Source of the DNA: Succinivibrionaceae bacterium
Lineage (GTDB): Bacteria; Pseudomonadota; Gammaproteobacteria; Enterobacterales; Succinivibrionaceae
Length of the DNA stretch: 64,000 bases
Direction: 5' to 3'
Assembly (NCBI GenBank): GCA_016284235.1
Contig: JAEEOK010000018.1
Location: forward strand, 38,267 to 102,266
Shown here: in pieces, positions 1 through 9,588 of the stretch
Layout of the letters: every line of letters begins with the position of its first letter
How positions within the stretch are numbered: the stretch's first letter is position 1
Translations under genes and position numbers: made by a program
The notes under the pieces: model-generated
The model's input: only the letters and a program-made list of their open reading frames with translations
Told to the model about the DNA's origin: nothing
Database searches by the model: none

Positions 1-45
1 GATTGCTCCGGTTTTCAGTGCAGGTCTATATTTCCGTACGCCATA
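1..45 (-). repeat. Dispersed repeat copy, probable IS200/IS605-type relic cut by the window edge
   Basis: About 35 bases here resemble the stretch near 22030-22060: both carry a CTCCGG core, then TTTTCAG, GCAGGT and TATATTTCCG, with only a few substitutions. The second copy sits directly upstream (minus strand) of a right-end hairpin typical of IS200/IS605 elements, so this copy probably continues off the left edge into a similar end. The identity fades after roughly 70 bases. That both are element relics is inference; the shared sequence itself is seen directly. Confidence 0.45.
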
Positions 46-265
46 CGGTATTTATCAGTTCAGACTACTGATGAGCATATACTATCATATTTTGGATGTT
101 AGTCCATACTTTATCTATACGCACAAAAAAGCCGGCTTCACATTTTAAACCGTTTTATGAATACATTCGTGGTTCTTGCAAACAGCGCTGAAACCTATCT
201 GAGGTCAGTACACACTGTTAAAAAAATACGGCAGCAGACATCGTCGTAATCATGATGCTTCAAAA
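46..265. other. Non-coding stretch, nothing recognised
   Basis: AT-rich sequence between the repeat copy and the asd terminator. I see no convincing reading frame, tRNA or strong promoter. A GCCGGC run near 131-136 is not part of an obvious terminator. Confidence 0.5.
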
Positions 266-303
266 CAAAAACCGGCACTCCCTACCCGAAAGGACGCCGG
301 TTT
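266..303 (-). terminator. Rho-independent terminator of asd
   Basis: Read on the minus strand, an 8-bp stem AAACCGGC/GCCGGTTT (296-303 with 269-276) is followed by TTGTTTTG. It lies about 45 bases past the asd stop codon. Confidence 0.8.
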
Positions 304-346
304 ATATAACAGGAATGCACATACCGTGCATCCGTCCTCAGTAAAT

Positions 347-1462
347 CTACTTGTTGAGGATATTAAGCATTCTGCGCAGAGGCTCTGCAGCACCCCACAG
401 GAGTTGATCACCGACGCTGAAGGCATTTAAATACAGAGGTCCCATATTTGTCTTGCGGATTCTTCCGACAGGTACGGAAAGAGTACCGGTTACCTTTGCA
501 GGTGTCAGTTCGGCAATTGTGGCAGGTTTTTCGTTAGGTATAACCTTAACCCACTGATTATGAGAAGCAATAATGTTTTCAATCGATTCAACGGAAACAT
601 CCTTCTTAAGTTTTATAAAGAAGGACTGACTGTGACAGCGCAGAGAACTGATGCGGACACAGTTGCCGTCCACCGGAATTGTTCCCTGAGCAAGACCCAA
701 AATCTTGTTGGCTTCAGCCATTCCCTTCCATTCCTCGCGGCTCTGACCGTTCGGCATGGCAACGTCAATCCAAGGAAGCAGACTTCCTGCAAGAGGTGCC
801 CCGAACTGCTCGGTAGGATTCTCCTCGGAACGCATTGCCTTGCGGACAGCCAGTTCGATGTCCAGAATTGATGAGTTAGGATCCTTGAGAGCATCGGAAA
901 CACAGTTGTGAAGAAATCCCATCTGAAGCAGAAGTTCACGCATATTGCGGGCACCTGCACCTGAAGCAGCCTGATATGTGGAAGACTGAATCCACTCTAC
1001 CAGATCCTCCTTAAAGAGACCGCCAAGGCCCATAAGCATAAGACTTACGGTACAGTTACCGCCGACGTAGGTTTTAATTCCCCTGTTGAGAGCATCCTCA
1101 ATGACATTTCCGTTTACAGGATCAAGAATGATAATGCTGTCATCCTTCATACGCAGAGTTGAAGCAGCATCAATCCAGTATCCGTTCCATTTCATTTCAT
1201 CACGAAGTTTGGAATAAACCTTGTTGGTATAATCACCACCCTGACAGGAGATGATGATGTCCATAGAAGCAAGCGCACTGAAATCATAGGCATCAAGCAA
1301 AGTGCCGCAGTCACGACCTGCATAGTCAGGGGCCTTCTCACCAGCCTGGGAAGTGGTGAAAAACACCGGATCGATACCGGCAAAATCATTCTCTTCAACC
1401 ATGCGGTTCATCAGCACTGAGCCGACCATACCGCGCCAGCCAACTAATCCAACTTTCTTCAT
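347..1462 (-). CDS. asd: Aspartate-semialdehyde dehydrogenase
   Basis: Catalyses NADPH-dependent reduction of aspartyl-4-phosphate to aspartate semialdehyde, the branch point to lysine/diaminopimelate, threonine and methionine, in the cytoplasm. The 371-residue length fits the proteobacterial enzyme (about 367). The N-terminal NADP-binding segment starts [12 protein letters not shown]; the active-site motif [11 protein letters not shown] puts the nucleophilic Cys at residue 137, followed by the conserved [16 protein letters not shown] segment. The ATG at 1462 is preceded by AGGA with a 7-base gap. A sigma-70 type promoter lies about 165 bases upstream and a strong terminator follows, so the gene looks monocistronic. 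I searched the roughly 160-base leader for a lysine riboswitch and could not support one. Confidence 0.97.
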   Translation of the reverse strand: MKKVGLVGWRGMVGSVLMNRMVEENDFAGIDPVFFTTSQAGEKAPDYAGRDCGTLLDAYDFSALASMDIIISCQGGDYTNKVYSKLRDEMKWNGYWIDAASTLRMKDDSIIILDPVNGNVIEDALNRGIKTYVGGNCTVSLMLMGLGGLFKEDLVEWIQSSTYQAASGAGARNMRELLLQMGFLHNCVSDALKDPNSSILDIELAVRKAMRSEENPTEQFGAPLAGSLLPWIDVAMPNGQSREEWKGMAEANKILGLAQGTIPVDGNCVRISSLRCHSQSFFIKLKKDVSVESIENIIASHNQWVKVIPNEKPATIAELTPAKVTGTLSVPVGRIRKTNMGPLYLNAFSVGDQLLWGAAEPLRRMLNILNK

Positions 1463-1627
1463 TATGAATTCCTAATTATTCTAATATTGCAAAACAAAAT
1501 TCTATTATTAACAATCTTTACCGCAGAAATATACATTTCTAAATCAGCATACATTGTGCTGTTTACTCTGATTAAACGTGGTATCATGCCATGAACCCGG
1601 TTTCGGCATGCCAGCGGAATTTGTGGA

Positions 1628-1656
1628 AGTATAAATGAAAAAGAAATTTTTTTCAA
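1628..1656 (-). promoter_or_regulatory. Sigma-70 type promoter of asd
   Basis: On the minus strand TTGAAA (1656-1651) and TATACT (1633-1628) are separated by exactly 17 bases. Transcription would start near 1621, giving a leader of about 160 bases. The leader contains an ATGCC...GGCAT inverted repeat around 1587-1613 (minus strand). Confidence 0.65.
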
Positions 1657-2175
1657 TTATATGAGACAGATCAAATTTTAATAAATAACATTTTTATTCA
1701 TATAACTTAAAAAAATTAATGTTTTGTGCAGTTTTGTGTAAATTTATTCAGTAAAACCGCAAATTAATTCTTCAGAACAAATTTCTGATTTTTTTGATTT
1801 AAGAATCATAATTCACAGATAATTTCTCCGTCATGGCAGCAGGTACTGTCTGCTGTGTCCCGGATCGGGCCGGTATCCTCTTCAATTCAAATCGGAAAAA
1901 GAGTTTTGTAATACAAATTGTTTTATAATTGAGTACGATCGGCGTCAGTTTCGGCGCCGTCATGAAAACAAAAAGAAGAACTGAGTCGGACAGCCCGGTC
2001 TGCATAACAATAGACAGTACGCAACGGAATCTGCATTAAGATAACGCCGACATCAAAACAGATGAAACAGTAAATGCATATATAACAGGGTATGCGGCAC
2101 ATACTGATAACAAGGTTCTGAAACTGATGCAGACTGAAAACAAACAAAAAATGAACTGTTAGGAGCACAGAAAAA
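1657..2175. other. Intergenic region between divergent asd and ycaO-like genes
   Basis: About 520 bases without a supported gene. It is AT-rich near asd and more GC-balanced near the ycaO-like gene. A TATAAT at 1924-1929 (plus strand) could be a -10 element for the ycaO-like gene, but no good -35 lies at the right distance. A GGCGTC...GGCGCC stretch near 1940-1960 may form a small hairpin. Confidence 0.4.
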
Positions 2176-3894
2176 ATGAATGATTTTAATGCAGCCAACC
2201 AGTACAGGAAATTTCTGGAAAGCAGAGGACTCAAACTGGAGTTGTACACCAACAGACATATGTCTGAACCTGTTTACAGGACTTTCGCATCAGTAAATCT
2301 CAGCAATGCCATAAAAATCTATGCTGCCGGACTGTCTGAAGAAGAGGCGGAATACAGAGCAATACTCAAACTTGCAGCAGATCTGGAATTCAACAAGTCC
2401 CTGAGCAGCTACTACATGGATAGTCAGGGATGCAGTCAGCCGCTTGCTCCGTTTGAAAAATTAATAGACATGGAAAACTGCGGTGAACTATTCAGCAATG
2501 AACTGAATTCAATCTACGATCTTGAAAGCTGGTCACCGGAAGCCTTTACCGAACCTATGACATGCGACAGCAGCGGTATAAGAGCTGAAATATTTACAAA
2601 CGACTCAAACGGAGAAAAGACAGCTGTTTCATTCGGATGGCTGAAAACAGTTTTCGGATTCGACTGCATCGGTGTTGCCGATTCTCAAAGCAAGGCGACG
2701 GAAAAGGCATATTTCAGTGAATGCGAAAGATATATAACAAATCAACTTCTTGTTTCCCCGATCCCGCTTCTGAAGGTTCCCGACGAATACCTACCCGATG
2801 ACTACTTCATACTGTCAGACTGGTGCAGCAGACAGGAATTTAAACTGTCAGTATATGACGCATCCCTGAACGGAAAATATCCTTCCGCTGTCGCTGCCGT
2901 CCTTTTCCGCCAGATTGACCAGAAGGCAAGATTCTGTGTCTGCATGGGCAAAACAACAAAAGAATCAGTCAGAAATGCTGTGCTTGAAGTGTTTGATGCC
3001 CCGATAGCATGTGACACGGCATTCCATGAAATTACCTTTGACTTCAGCTGCGCTCTTACCGCTTCAAACATCAATAAAATCGCCCTTAATATCAGCGGTT
3101 ATCTGCCGGCAGATCTGTTCTCCGTCAGCAAAGACAATGCAGCCGATGCATACTACGATTCTCATCCTGACAGAAGCGTTATCAATACCGACAGAGAGAT
3201 TACAATGGAGAACATTTTGGATCAGATTAATGAGGACTGCGATATCCAGTCTGGCGGATACACGCTTGAATTTGACAGAGAGGGACTGTTCTTCTGTTGG
3301 AAAATCCGCCCGGGCTACAGCGAGATCTCCGATGCAACAATGTTTGATGCCGCCTGTCAGAATATCGGAAACATATACAGAGAGTTTATTCTGAACATGA
3401 ATAAGAGACTCGATGACTACGGTGAATTTTTCTCATCACTGAAGGAGAACGAAATTCCTCTTGATACCGGAATTACAAAAATGCTTGGCATCCTGACAAA
3501 CAAAACAAACAACTGGAATTCCTTAACTCTGGCCGAACTGCTCGCTCTGATTGAAATGAAAACAGGAAATTTCGAGGCAGCGCTTAATCATATCGAAATC
3601 TATCTTGAGGATATCAGTTTTGAAGCTCCTGATTTTGTGGAAAAAAGAAAAAGGAACTTCTACCGCTGCTGCAGAGATATTCTCCGTGTGAGACTTGATA
3701 ATGAAGACGAATATGATTTCAGACCGATGCTGATCAGTCTGTACGGAAAATTCGCATTTGAAATGTCTGAGTCCACCTGCAACGGTTCGTCAATGTTCAA
3801 CTACAATTTCAACGGAGAATATCTGAATCAGATCCCTGAGCACATGGATGTGATCAAAAATTACACGGATATCAGAAAGGCACTGTGCGGCTGA
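2176..3894 (+). CDS. ycaO: Divergent YcaO-family protein
   Basis: Family members bind ATP and activate amide or thioamide carbonyls; E. coli YcaO is linked to ribosomal protein S12 beta-methylthiolation by RimO. At 572 residues it is close to E. coli YcaO (about 586). Similar stretches are seen around residues 225-260 (VYDASLNGKYPSAVAAVLF) and in the C-terminal TPR-like part around residues 450-500 (a GNFEAALNHIEIYLE helix, then RNFYRCCRDIL). Position supports the call, since ycaO precedes the pfl genes in E. coli; focA, which lies between them there, is missing here. The Glu-rich ATP/Mg segments look eroded: LAADLEF (66-72) stands where E. coli has an ExxE pair, and SECERY (181-186) has shifted spacing. 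A GGAG lies 8 bases before the ATG. It may have lost ATP chemistry; this is inference. Confidence 0.7.
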   Translation: MNDFNAANQYRKFLESRGLKLELYTNRHMSEPVYRTFASVNLSNAIKIYAAGLSEEEAEYRAILKLAADLEFNKSLSSYYMDSQGCSQPLAPFEKLIDMENCGELFSNELNSIYDLESWSPEAFTEPMTCDSSGIRAEIFTNDSNGEKTAVSFGWLKTVFGFDCIGVADSQSKATEKAYFSECERYITNQLLVSPIPLLKVPDEYLPDDYFILSDWCSRQEFKLSVYDASLNGKYPSAVAAVLFRQIDQKARFCVCMGKTTKESVRNAVLEVFDAPIACDTAFHEITFDFSCALTASNINKIALNISGYLPADLFSVSKDNAADAYYDSHPDRSVINTDREITMENILDQINEDCDIQSGGYTLEFDREGLFFCWKIRPGYSEISDATMFDAACQNIGNIYREFILNMNKRLDDYGEFFSSLKENEIPLDTGITKMLGILTNKTNNWNSLTLAELLALIEMKTGNFEAALNHIEIYLEDISFEAPDFVEKRKRNFYRCCRDILRVRLDNEDEYDFRPMLISLYGKFAFEMSESTCNGSSMFNYNFNGEYLNQIPEHMDVIKNYTDIRKALCG

Positions 3895-3987
3895 TATATA
3901 AAAGGCCCCTGCACAGCTGATTATTTCCGGATCCGGTTTCACGGTCTGATATTCAGGCAGGTCGCCTGTCTGCCGGTTTAATTTATG

Positions 3988-4010
3988 CCGGGTCATAAAG
4001 TCTGACCCGG
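3988..4010. other. Strong hairpin downstream of the ycaO-like gene
   Basis: A perfect 8-bp stem CCGGGTCA/TGACCCGG with a 7-base loop, about 95 bases after the ycaO-like stop. No T tract follows on either strand, so it is not a canonical intrinsic terminator; it could stabilise the 3' end of the mRNA. Confidence 0.5.
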
Positions 4011-4073
4011 AAATTTCAGTCCGGACCTCCCGTTCTTCACCGGATGAAACCTGCGGACGACTGCAAATCAAGG

Positions 4074-4105
4074 ATATATTTTTGATTTCTGAATCAAAGA
4101 TATAT
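4074..4105. promoter_or_regulatory. AT-rich 32-bp palindrome upstream of pflB
   Basis: Arms ATATATTTTTGATT and AATCAAAGATATAT flank TCTG and differ at one position. A run of T follows on the plus strand, so it could act as a weak AT-rich terminator for the ycaO-like transcript or as an operator for pflB. The core TTGAT-N6-ATCAA resembles an FNR box but the spacer is two bases too long. Confidence 0.45.
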
Positions 4106-4311
4106 TTTTTTTACATTTTTTGCAAAAAACACTATATTTAGTAGTTCAAAAAGATGTAAAATACAAACAGTTCATAAGAGTGCATTAAACGGATTACAGA
4201 ATTATCCATTTTGAATGCCCAGCAGCGATAATGCACAATGCAGTCCCCGTCATCCGTTTTCGGTGTCTGTATCAATGAGTAAAAAAAATGTTCTTTTCAT
4301 CACAGATTTAA

Positions 4312-4340
4312 GTGAAAAAACTGTCTGCAGGGTTTATAAT
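4312..4340 (+). promoter_or_regulatory. Candidate pflB promoter
   Basis: A perfect TATAAT (4335-4340) has GTGAAA (4312-4317) 17 bases upstream. Start would be near 4347, leaving a leader of about 120 bases before pflB. The rest of 3895-4469 holds no gene that I can support. Confidence 0.45.
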
Positions 4341-4469
4341 ACCCCAAGTTTTTAACCGCAGCTTCTGACACACAAAAGACAGCAGCTGTGATAATTGTGC
4401 CCCAGTCATCAAGTAAATGTAACTGTGGTTTTTTTATACTTAATGCCCAAAAGGTGAAAGAGGTAGAAA

Positions 4470-6800
4470 ATGGCAGAACTTAACGAGAAGTTCCAAAACG
4501 CATGGAAAGGTTTCAAAGCAGGAGCCTGGCAGGAAGAAGTCAACACCCGTGACTTTATTCAGAACAACTATACTCCGTATGAGGGAGATGCTTCCTTCCT
4601 TACCGGTCCGACAGACGCAACAAAGGAACTTTGGAGCAAGGTTAGAGAAGGCATCATTCAGGAAAACAAGACTCATGCACCTGTTGACTTCGATACAAGC
4701 AATCCTTCCACCATCACTTCTCACGGTCCGGGATACATCAACAAGGATCTGGAAAAGATCGTAGGTCTGCAGACTGACGCTCCTCTCAAGCGTGCAATTC
4801 ATCCTTTCGGCGGTATCAGAATGGTTGAATCCTCATGCAAGGAATACGGCAGAGAGCTTGATCCTGAGGTTGTAAAGATTTTCACCAAGTACCGCAAGAC
4901 TCACAACCAGGGTGTGTTTGATGTATACACATCAAATATCCGCAACTGCCGCAAGGCCGGAATCCTGACAGGTCTTCCTGATGCATACGGTCGCGGACGC
5001 ATCATCGGTGACTACCGCCGTATTGCCCTTTACGGTATTGATTATCTGATGAAGGATCGTCAGAAGGGTTTTGATTCCCTCCAGGACAATCTTGAGAAGG
5101 GAATTGATCTTGAGGAGACAATCCGTCACCGCGAGGAAATTTCTGAACAGTACCGCGCGCTGAACGATCTCAAGGAAATGGCTGCAAGCTACGGCTGCGA
5201 TATTTCAGGCCCTGCCACAAACGCCAGAGAGGCTATCCAGGCAACCTACTTCGGTTATCTTGCCGCAGTAAAATCACAGAACGGTGCAGCCATGAGTTTC
5301 GGCAGAACTGCAACCTTCCTTGATATCTACATTACAAGAGATCTTGAAAACGGTGTCATAACCGAGCAGGAGGCTCAGGAGCTTGTAGATCACCTCATCA
5401 TGAAACTGCGTATGGTCCGTTTCCTGCGCACCCACGTTTACGATGAATTATTCTCCGGCGATCCAATCTGGGCAACTGAATCACTGGGCGGTATGGGTCT
5501 TGACGGCCGTACTCTCGTTACTAAGAACTGCTTCCGCTACCTGCAGACTCTGTACAACATGGGTACCTCTCCGGAACCTAACATGACAATTCTCTGGTCA
5601 GAAAAGCTCCCTCTGGCATGGAAGCAGTTCGTGACCAAGGTTTCCATCGAAACATCAGCCATTCAGTACGAAAATGATGATCTGATGCGCAATGACTTCA
5701 ACAGCGATGACTATGCTATCGCATGCTGCGTATCACCTATGATTGTTGGTAAGACACAGCAGTTCTTCGGTGCCCGTGCAAATCTGGCCAAGACTCTGCT
5801 CTATGCAATCAACGGCGGTATTGATGAGAAGCTGTATGCCGGCAAGGACGGCGTTGAGCGTCATATTCAGGTTGGCCCGAAGATGGATCCTATCAAGTCT
5901 GAATATCTGGACTTCGACGAGGTTATGACCCGCATGGACAGCTTCATGGACTGGCTGGCAACTCAGTACGTTACCGCTCTGAACATTATTCACTACATGC
6001 ACGACAAGTACTCATACGAGGCTGTCCAGATGGCTCTGTACGATATCAATATCAAGAGAACCCTCGGATGCGGTGTTGCAGGTCTGTCTGTTGCTGCAGA
6101 CTCTCTGTCAGCTATCAAGTACGCCAAGGTTAAACCAATCCGTGATGAATTCGGCGTTGCTGTAGACTTTGAAATCGAAGGCGATTTCCCTAAATTCGGT
6201 AACAACGACGAGCGCGTAGACAGCATTGCCTGCGATCTGGTAACCCGCTTCATGAAGAAGGTTAAGAGCCACAAGACTTATCGTGATGCTATCCCGACAC
6301 AGTCAATCCTTACCATTACATCCAACGTTGTATACGGTAAGAAGACCGGCAACACTCCGGACGGCCGTCGCGGCGGTACTCCTTTCGGACCTGGTGCAAA
6401 TCCGGTTCACGGAAGAGATGTCAACGGTGCTGTAGCTTCTCTTACTTCTGTAGGCAAACTTCCGTTTGCATATGCGAAGGACGGTATTTCCTATACCTTC
6501 ACTATCGTACCTGATGCACTCGGCAAGGATGGTTCATCCCAGTCAAAGAATCTTATCGGACTTCTTGACGGATATTTCCATCATGAGGAAGAGACAAAGA
6601 ACACTCCTGACTATATCGAAGGCGGTCAGCATCTGAATGTTAACGTTTTGAACCGTGAAACTCTTCTTGATGCAATGGAAAATCCGGACAAGTATCCTTC
6701 ACTGACTATCCGTGTTTCAGGATATGCTGTAAGATTCAACTCCCTGACCAAGGAACAGCAGCAGGATGTTATATCACGTACATTCACCAGCAAACTGTAA
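4470..6800 (+). CDS. pflB: Formate C-acetyltransferase (pyruvate formate-lyase)
   Basis: Glycyl-radical enzyme converting pyruvate and CoA to acetyl-CoA and formate in anaerobic mixed-acid fermentation. It has 776 residues (E. coli PflB about 760). The paired catalytic cysteines are C419-C420 in [12 protein letters not shown], and the radical glycine is G751 in the C-terminal RVSGYAVRF motif. A short C-terminal tail TFTSKL follows. The ATG is preceded by GAGGT at good distance. A strong terminator follows, and the activase gene pflA is about 225 bases downstream on the same strand. The acetyl-CoA product feeds Pta, encoded 1.6 kb further on. Codon choice looks like a highly expressed gene. 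Confidence 0.99.
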   Translation: MAELNEKFQNAWKGFKAGAWQEEVNTRDFIQNNYTPYEGDASFLTGPTDATKELWSKVREGIIQENKTHAPVDFDTSNPSTITSHGPGYINKDLEKIVGLQTDAPLKRAIHPFGGIRMVESSCKEYGRELDPEVVKIFTKYRKTHNQGVFDVYTSNIRNCRKAGILTGLPDAYGRGRIIGDYRRIALYGIDYLMKDRQKGFDSLQDNLEKGIDLEETIRHREEISEQYRALNDLKEMAASYGCDISGPATNAREAIQATYFGYLAAVKSQNGAAMSFGRTATFLDIYITRDLENGVITEQEAQELVDHLIMKLRMVRFLRTHVYDELFSGDPIWATESLGGMGLDGRTLVTKNCFRYLQTLYNMGTSPEPNMTILWSEKLPLAWKQFVTKVSIETSAIQYENDDLMRNDFNSDDYAIACCVSPMIVGKTQQFFGARANLAKTLLYAINGGIDEKLYAGKDGVERHIQVGPKMDPIKSEYLDFDEVMTRMDSFMDWLATQYVTALNIIHYMHDKYSYEAVQMALYDINIKRTLGCGVAGLSVAADSLSAIKYAKVKPIRDEFGVAVDFEIEGDFPKFGNNDERVDSIACDLVTRFMKKVKSHKTYRDAIPTQSILTITSNVVYGKKTGNTPDGRRGGTPFGPGANPVHGRDVNGAVASLTSVGKLPFAYAKDGISYTFTIVPDALGKDGSSQSKNLIGLLDGYFHHEEETKNTPDYIEGGQHLNVNVLNRETLLDAMENPDKYPSLTIRVSGYAVRFNSLTKEQQQDVISRTFTSKL

Positions 6801-6830
6801 CATCAATCTGAAACATATGTTTTAATCATA

Positions 6831-6859
6831 AAAGGGTCTGTTTCAACAGACCCTTTTTT
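6831..6859 (+). terminator. Rho-independent terminator after pflB
   Basis: Stem AAAGGGTCTG/CAGACCCTTT with a short loop, followed by a run of T. It lies between pflB and pflA, so pflA is probably expressed at lower level by read-through or from its own promoter; a TATAAT at 6965-6970 could serve, without a good -35. Confidence 0.9.
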
Positions 6860-7025
6860 CGTCTTTGACTTTCCTGATAAAATTCTTAACTTTCTCTTCC
6901 CCCGGGAAAATTATCACTGCATCTAAAAACAGATTCAAAGACATGCGTCTGCAGTCAAATCAGTTATAATACGAAAAAATACAACTGAATAATTGCCCTA
7001 TTTCCAACACACAGAGAGTTTGCAC

Positions 7026-7778
7026 ATGAAAAGCAGAGACACAGCCAGAATTCAATCCATAGAAACATGCGGTGCTGTTGACGGTCCGGGGATCAGATAT
7101 GTTGCGTTTCTGCAGGGATGCCAGTTCAAATGCCGCTACTGCCACAACCGTGATACATGGAGCATGGCCGGAGGAAAGGAAAAGGACATTACCGAAATGC
7201 TGAGAGAAATACAAAGCTATATCTATTTCTACAGACCAAACCGCGGCGGTGTTACAGTATCCGGCGGCGAGGCGACTCTCCAGATGCCTTTTGTAATCAA
7301 TCTTTTTCAGCAGGTTAAGAATCTTAACCTTACTACATGCCTCGATACCAACGGATGCATTTTAAGGTACGACAACGAACTTGAGCAACTGCTTAACTGC
7401 ACTGATCTGGTACTGCTTGATATCAAGCATATGGATGAAACCCAGCACAAAAAGCTTACAGGAATGACCAACTCATACACGCTCAACTTTGCACGATACC
7501 TTAATGATAAAAGAATCCCCATGTGGATCCGCTACGTAGTTGTTCCAGGCTGGACTGATCAGGAAAGCAACATTCATGCTCTTGGAAAATTCATAAGCAC
7601 AGAAATCAGGGAAAGTGTGGAATATGTAGATATACTTCCGTATCATGAACTCGGTAAATACAAGTGGGCACAGTACGGAGAAACATATGAACTTGAAAAT
7701 GTAACTCCTCCGTCTGCAGAAGAAATCAAACGAATAAAAAAAATACTCTCCGACGAGTATCACCTGAACATCAGATAA
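7026..7778 (+). CDS. pflA: Pyruvate formate-lyase activating enzyme
   Basis: Radical SAM protein that makes the glycyl radical on PflB. The cluster-binding motif CQFKCRYC places the CX3CX2C cysteines at residues 32, 36 and 39, directly after VDGPGIRYVAFLQG. The 250-residue length from the ATG at 7026 matches the family (E. coli 246). An in-frame TTG at 6993 would add eleven residues with no counterpart in the family, so I prefer the ATG. The protein also shows the VTVSGGEATLQ glycine-rich SAM-binding segment. It follows pflB in the usual order. Confidence 0.97.
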   Translation: MKSRDTARIQSIETCGAVDGPGIRYVAFLQGCQFKCRYCHNRDTWSMAGGKEKDITEMLREIQSYIYFYRPNRGGVTVSGGEATLQMPFVINLFQQVKNLNLTTCLDTNGCILRYDNELEQLLNCTDLVLLDIKHMDETQHKKLTGMTNSYTLNFARYLNDKRIPMWIRYVVVPGWTDQESNIHALGKFISTEIRESVEYVDILPYHELGKYKWAQYGETYELENVTPPSAEEIKRIKKILSDEYHLNIR

Positions 7779-7811
7779 ACGCTGCAGATTTATCCGGCAC
7801 ATGAAGATTTA

Positions 7812-7846
7812 AAAAGAACTGTCAAAAAATAAAATTCCGGCAGTTC
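7812..7846 (-). terminator. Probable terminator of yfbV
   Basis: On the minus strand a GAACTG/CAGTTC stem (7841-7846 with 7817-7822) is followed by TTTTTAA. The loop is long (18 bases), so it is of modest strength. It sits between the convergent pflA and yfbV genes. Confidence 0.5.
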
Positions 7847-7852
7847 CCTCAG

Positions 7853-8266
7853 TCACAGCAGATCAAGAAAATCACGTCTGTCATTCTTCAGTGCGATTTT
7901 CATTTCCTCGGCAAGATCAATTCTTGCAGGGTCCACGACACCTGATCTGCTGTTCTCCTCACAGAGAATGCGGTAAAGTCTGAGCTGACTTTCATTAAGA
8001 CGCGTCAGAGCCTTAACACCCATCATAATGTAGCACATCAGAAGAGTCATAATAAGAGACACAGCGGCAATGATATAAACAGCCGTCAGAGTTCCGCCTC
8101 TGTACAGATAGGCAATAATCACAAAAAGAGCAAGAAGAGGAGGCAATGCATACTTCGCATAATCAAGATACAGCTGTAGTCTGGATTCCGTGTACAGATG
8201 CAGAAGAATTTTCTCCCTCGGAAGAATATCTGCGTAGCGGATCCCGGCTGCGATAACCCTGAACAT
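7853..8266 (-). CDS. yfbV: UPF0208 membrane protein YfbV
   Basis: Small inner-membrane protein of the DUF412/UPF0208 family; E. coli YfbV has been linked to insulation of the Ter macrodomain. The 137-residue protein has two hydrophobic segments at about residues 40-56 (ALPPLLALFVIIAYLY) and 61-82, and a C-terminal cytoplasmic tail ending KNDRRDFLDLL, which resembles the KTFLDDL end of the E. coli protein. Location supports the call: yfbV borders ackA-pta in E. coli, and here it is divergent from pta. Sequence identity to E. coli looks low, so the function is taken from family and context. Confidence 0.8.
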   Translation of the reverse strand: MFRVIAAGIRYADILPREKILLHLYTESRLQLYLDYAKYALPPLLALFVIIAYLYRGGTLTAVYIIAAVSLIMTLLMCYIMMGVKALTRLNESQLRLYRILCEENSRSGVVDPARIDLAEEMKIALKNDRRDFLDLL

Positions 8267-8391
8267 TCATCAACTCCCATGCCGTGATAATAAGAAACCA
8301 AAACGATTTTACAAAATGATCACCCAGGCAAAATCTGATAAAATAAACAGATAACAGGTAATTTGGTTTAAAGAATAATAAGAGGATATAA

Positions 8392-9399
8392 GTGACTATG
8401 AATTCTGTCAAGACTGATGCTCCATCCGCTTTCTGCGAATACCTTACTCAAAAAGCCCATGAAGCAGGCAAGAGAATCGTACTGCCTGAAGGCAACGAAC
8501 CAAGAACAGTAAAGGCTGCCGCCATCTGTGCTGAAAAGGGTATTGCAACACCTGTGCTGCTGGGCAGCAGGGAGGAGATTCTTAAGGTTGCTGCTGATCA
8601 GAATGTAACTCTTGGTGACAATGTGGAAATTATAGATCCTGAAAACAGCCGCGAGAAATACGTACCTCGCCTGGTTGAGCTTCGCAAGAGCAAGGGTCTT
8701 ACTGAAGATGATGCAAGAAAGCTGCTTGCAGACAATGTCTATCTTGGTACCATGATGATCGAATCAGGCGAAGTTGACGGTCTGGTATCAGGTGCGGTTC
8801 ATACCACTGCCAATACCATCAGACCTGCCCTGCAGATCATAAAAACAGCTCCCGGCAATTCTATTGTTTCATCAGTGTTCTTTATGCTTCTGCCTGATCA
8901 GGTTCTGGTATACGGCGACTGTGCAATCAATCCAAATCCGGATGCAGCGCAGCTTGCTGAAATTGCTGTTCAGTCTGCAAAATCAGCCAAGGCCTTCGGT
9001 ATTGATCCTAAAGTTGCAATGATTTCCTACTCAACCGGAACATCCGGCAAAGGTCCGGATGTTGATCTCGTGGCAGAGGCAACCAGAATAGCCAATGAAA
9101 AGGCTCCTGAGTTCCTGATCGACGGTCCTCTGCAGTACGATGCGGCCGTAGCTCCTGATGTTGCGGCTCAGAAGGCTCCTGATTCAAAGGTTGCAGGCCA
9201 GGCAAATGTTTTCATATTCCCTGATTTAAGCTGCGGCAACTGCACCTACAAGGCTGTTCAGCGTTCAGCTCATGTAATCTCAGTCGGTCCTATGCTTCAG
9301 GGTCTCAGAAAGCCTGTAAACGATCTTTCCCGCGGTGCTCTGGTTGAAGACATCGTATACACCATTGCTCTTACAGCAATTCAGGCTACACAGATGTAA
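8392..9399 (+). CDS. pta: Phosphate acetyltransferase, short form
   Basis: Converts acetyl-CoA and phosphate to acetyl phosphate and CoA, the first step of ATP-yielding acetate production. The 335 residues consist of the PTA_PTB catalytic domain only ([15 protein letters not shown] at the N-terminus, [14 protein letters not shown] in the middle, [15 protein letters not shown] near the end); the N-terminal DRTGG/regulatory domains of the 714-residue E. coli enzyme are absent. AGAGGA at 8381-8386 is 5 bases from a GTG at 8392 and 11 from an ATG at 8398, so I choose the GTG start, with the ATG as alternative. No ackA is adjacent in this window. Confidence 0.95.
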   Translation: MTMNSVKTDAPSAFCEYLTQKAHEAGKRIVLPEGNEPRTVKAAAICAEKGIATPVLLGSREEILKVAADQNVTLGDNVEIIDPENSREKYVPRLVELRKSKGLTEDDARKLLADNVYLGTMMIESGEVDGLVSGAVHTTANTIRPALQIIKTAPGNSIVSSVFFMLLPDQVLVYGDCAINPNPDAAQLAEIAVQSAKSAKAFGIDPKVAMISYSTGTSGKGPDVDLVAEATRIANEKAPEFLIDGPLQYDAAVAPDVAAQKAPDSKVAGQANVFIFPDLSCGNCTYKAVQRSAHVISVGPMLQGLRKPVNDLSRGALVEDIVYTIALTAIQATQM

Positions 9400-9447
9400 C
9401 ATCTTCGATATATGCTGATAATAATTCAGCTATGTAACAACTACGCA

Positions 9448-9472
9448 AAAGGCTGCAGCTGCAGCCTTTTTT
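9448..9472 (+). terminator. Rho-independent terminator of pta
   Basis: A perfectly palindromic 22-mer with arms AAAGGCTGC/GCAGCCTTT around AGCT, followed by T residues, about 50 bases past the pta stop. Confidence 0.9.
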
Positions 9473-9510
9473 ATGCACCGGAAATCAGACTGCGCGTCAG
9501 CGGTTCACAC

Positions 9511-9545
9511 AAAAAAAGACAGGCAATTTTTTCAAATCACCTGTC
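9511..9545 (-). terminator. Rho-independent terminator of the RCC1-like lipoprotein gene
   Basis: On the minus strand GACAGG...CCTGTC (9540-9545 with 9518-9523), with an inner ATTT/AAAT pairing, is followed by seven T. It lies just past the stop of the minus-strand lipoprotein gene. Confidence 0.8.
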
Positions 9546-9588
9546 ACTTATCTCAGACCGGCCGTTAAATCTATGCCGTCCTGATTAC

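Noticed and set aside
1463..1627. Lysine riboswitch in the asd leader
   Set aside because: The leader length would fit, but I could not find the conserved core segments or a terminator/antiterminator pair.
4080..4098. FNR box upstream of pflB
   Set aside because: TTGAT and ATCAA are separated by six bases instead of four, so it does not fit FNR; kept only as a palindrome.
6993..7025. Longer PflA start at the TTG at 6993
   Set aside because: The added residues have no counterpart in the family, and the ATG at 7026 gives the usual N-terminus.
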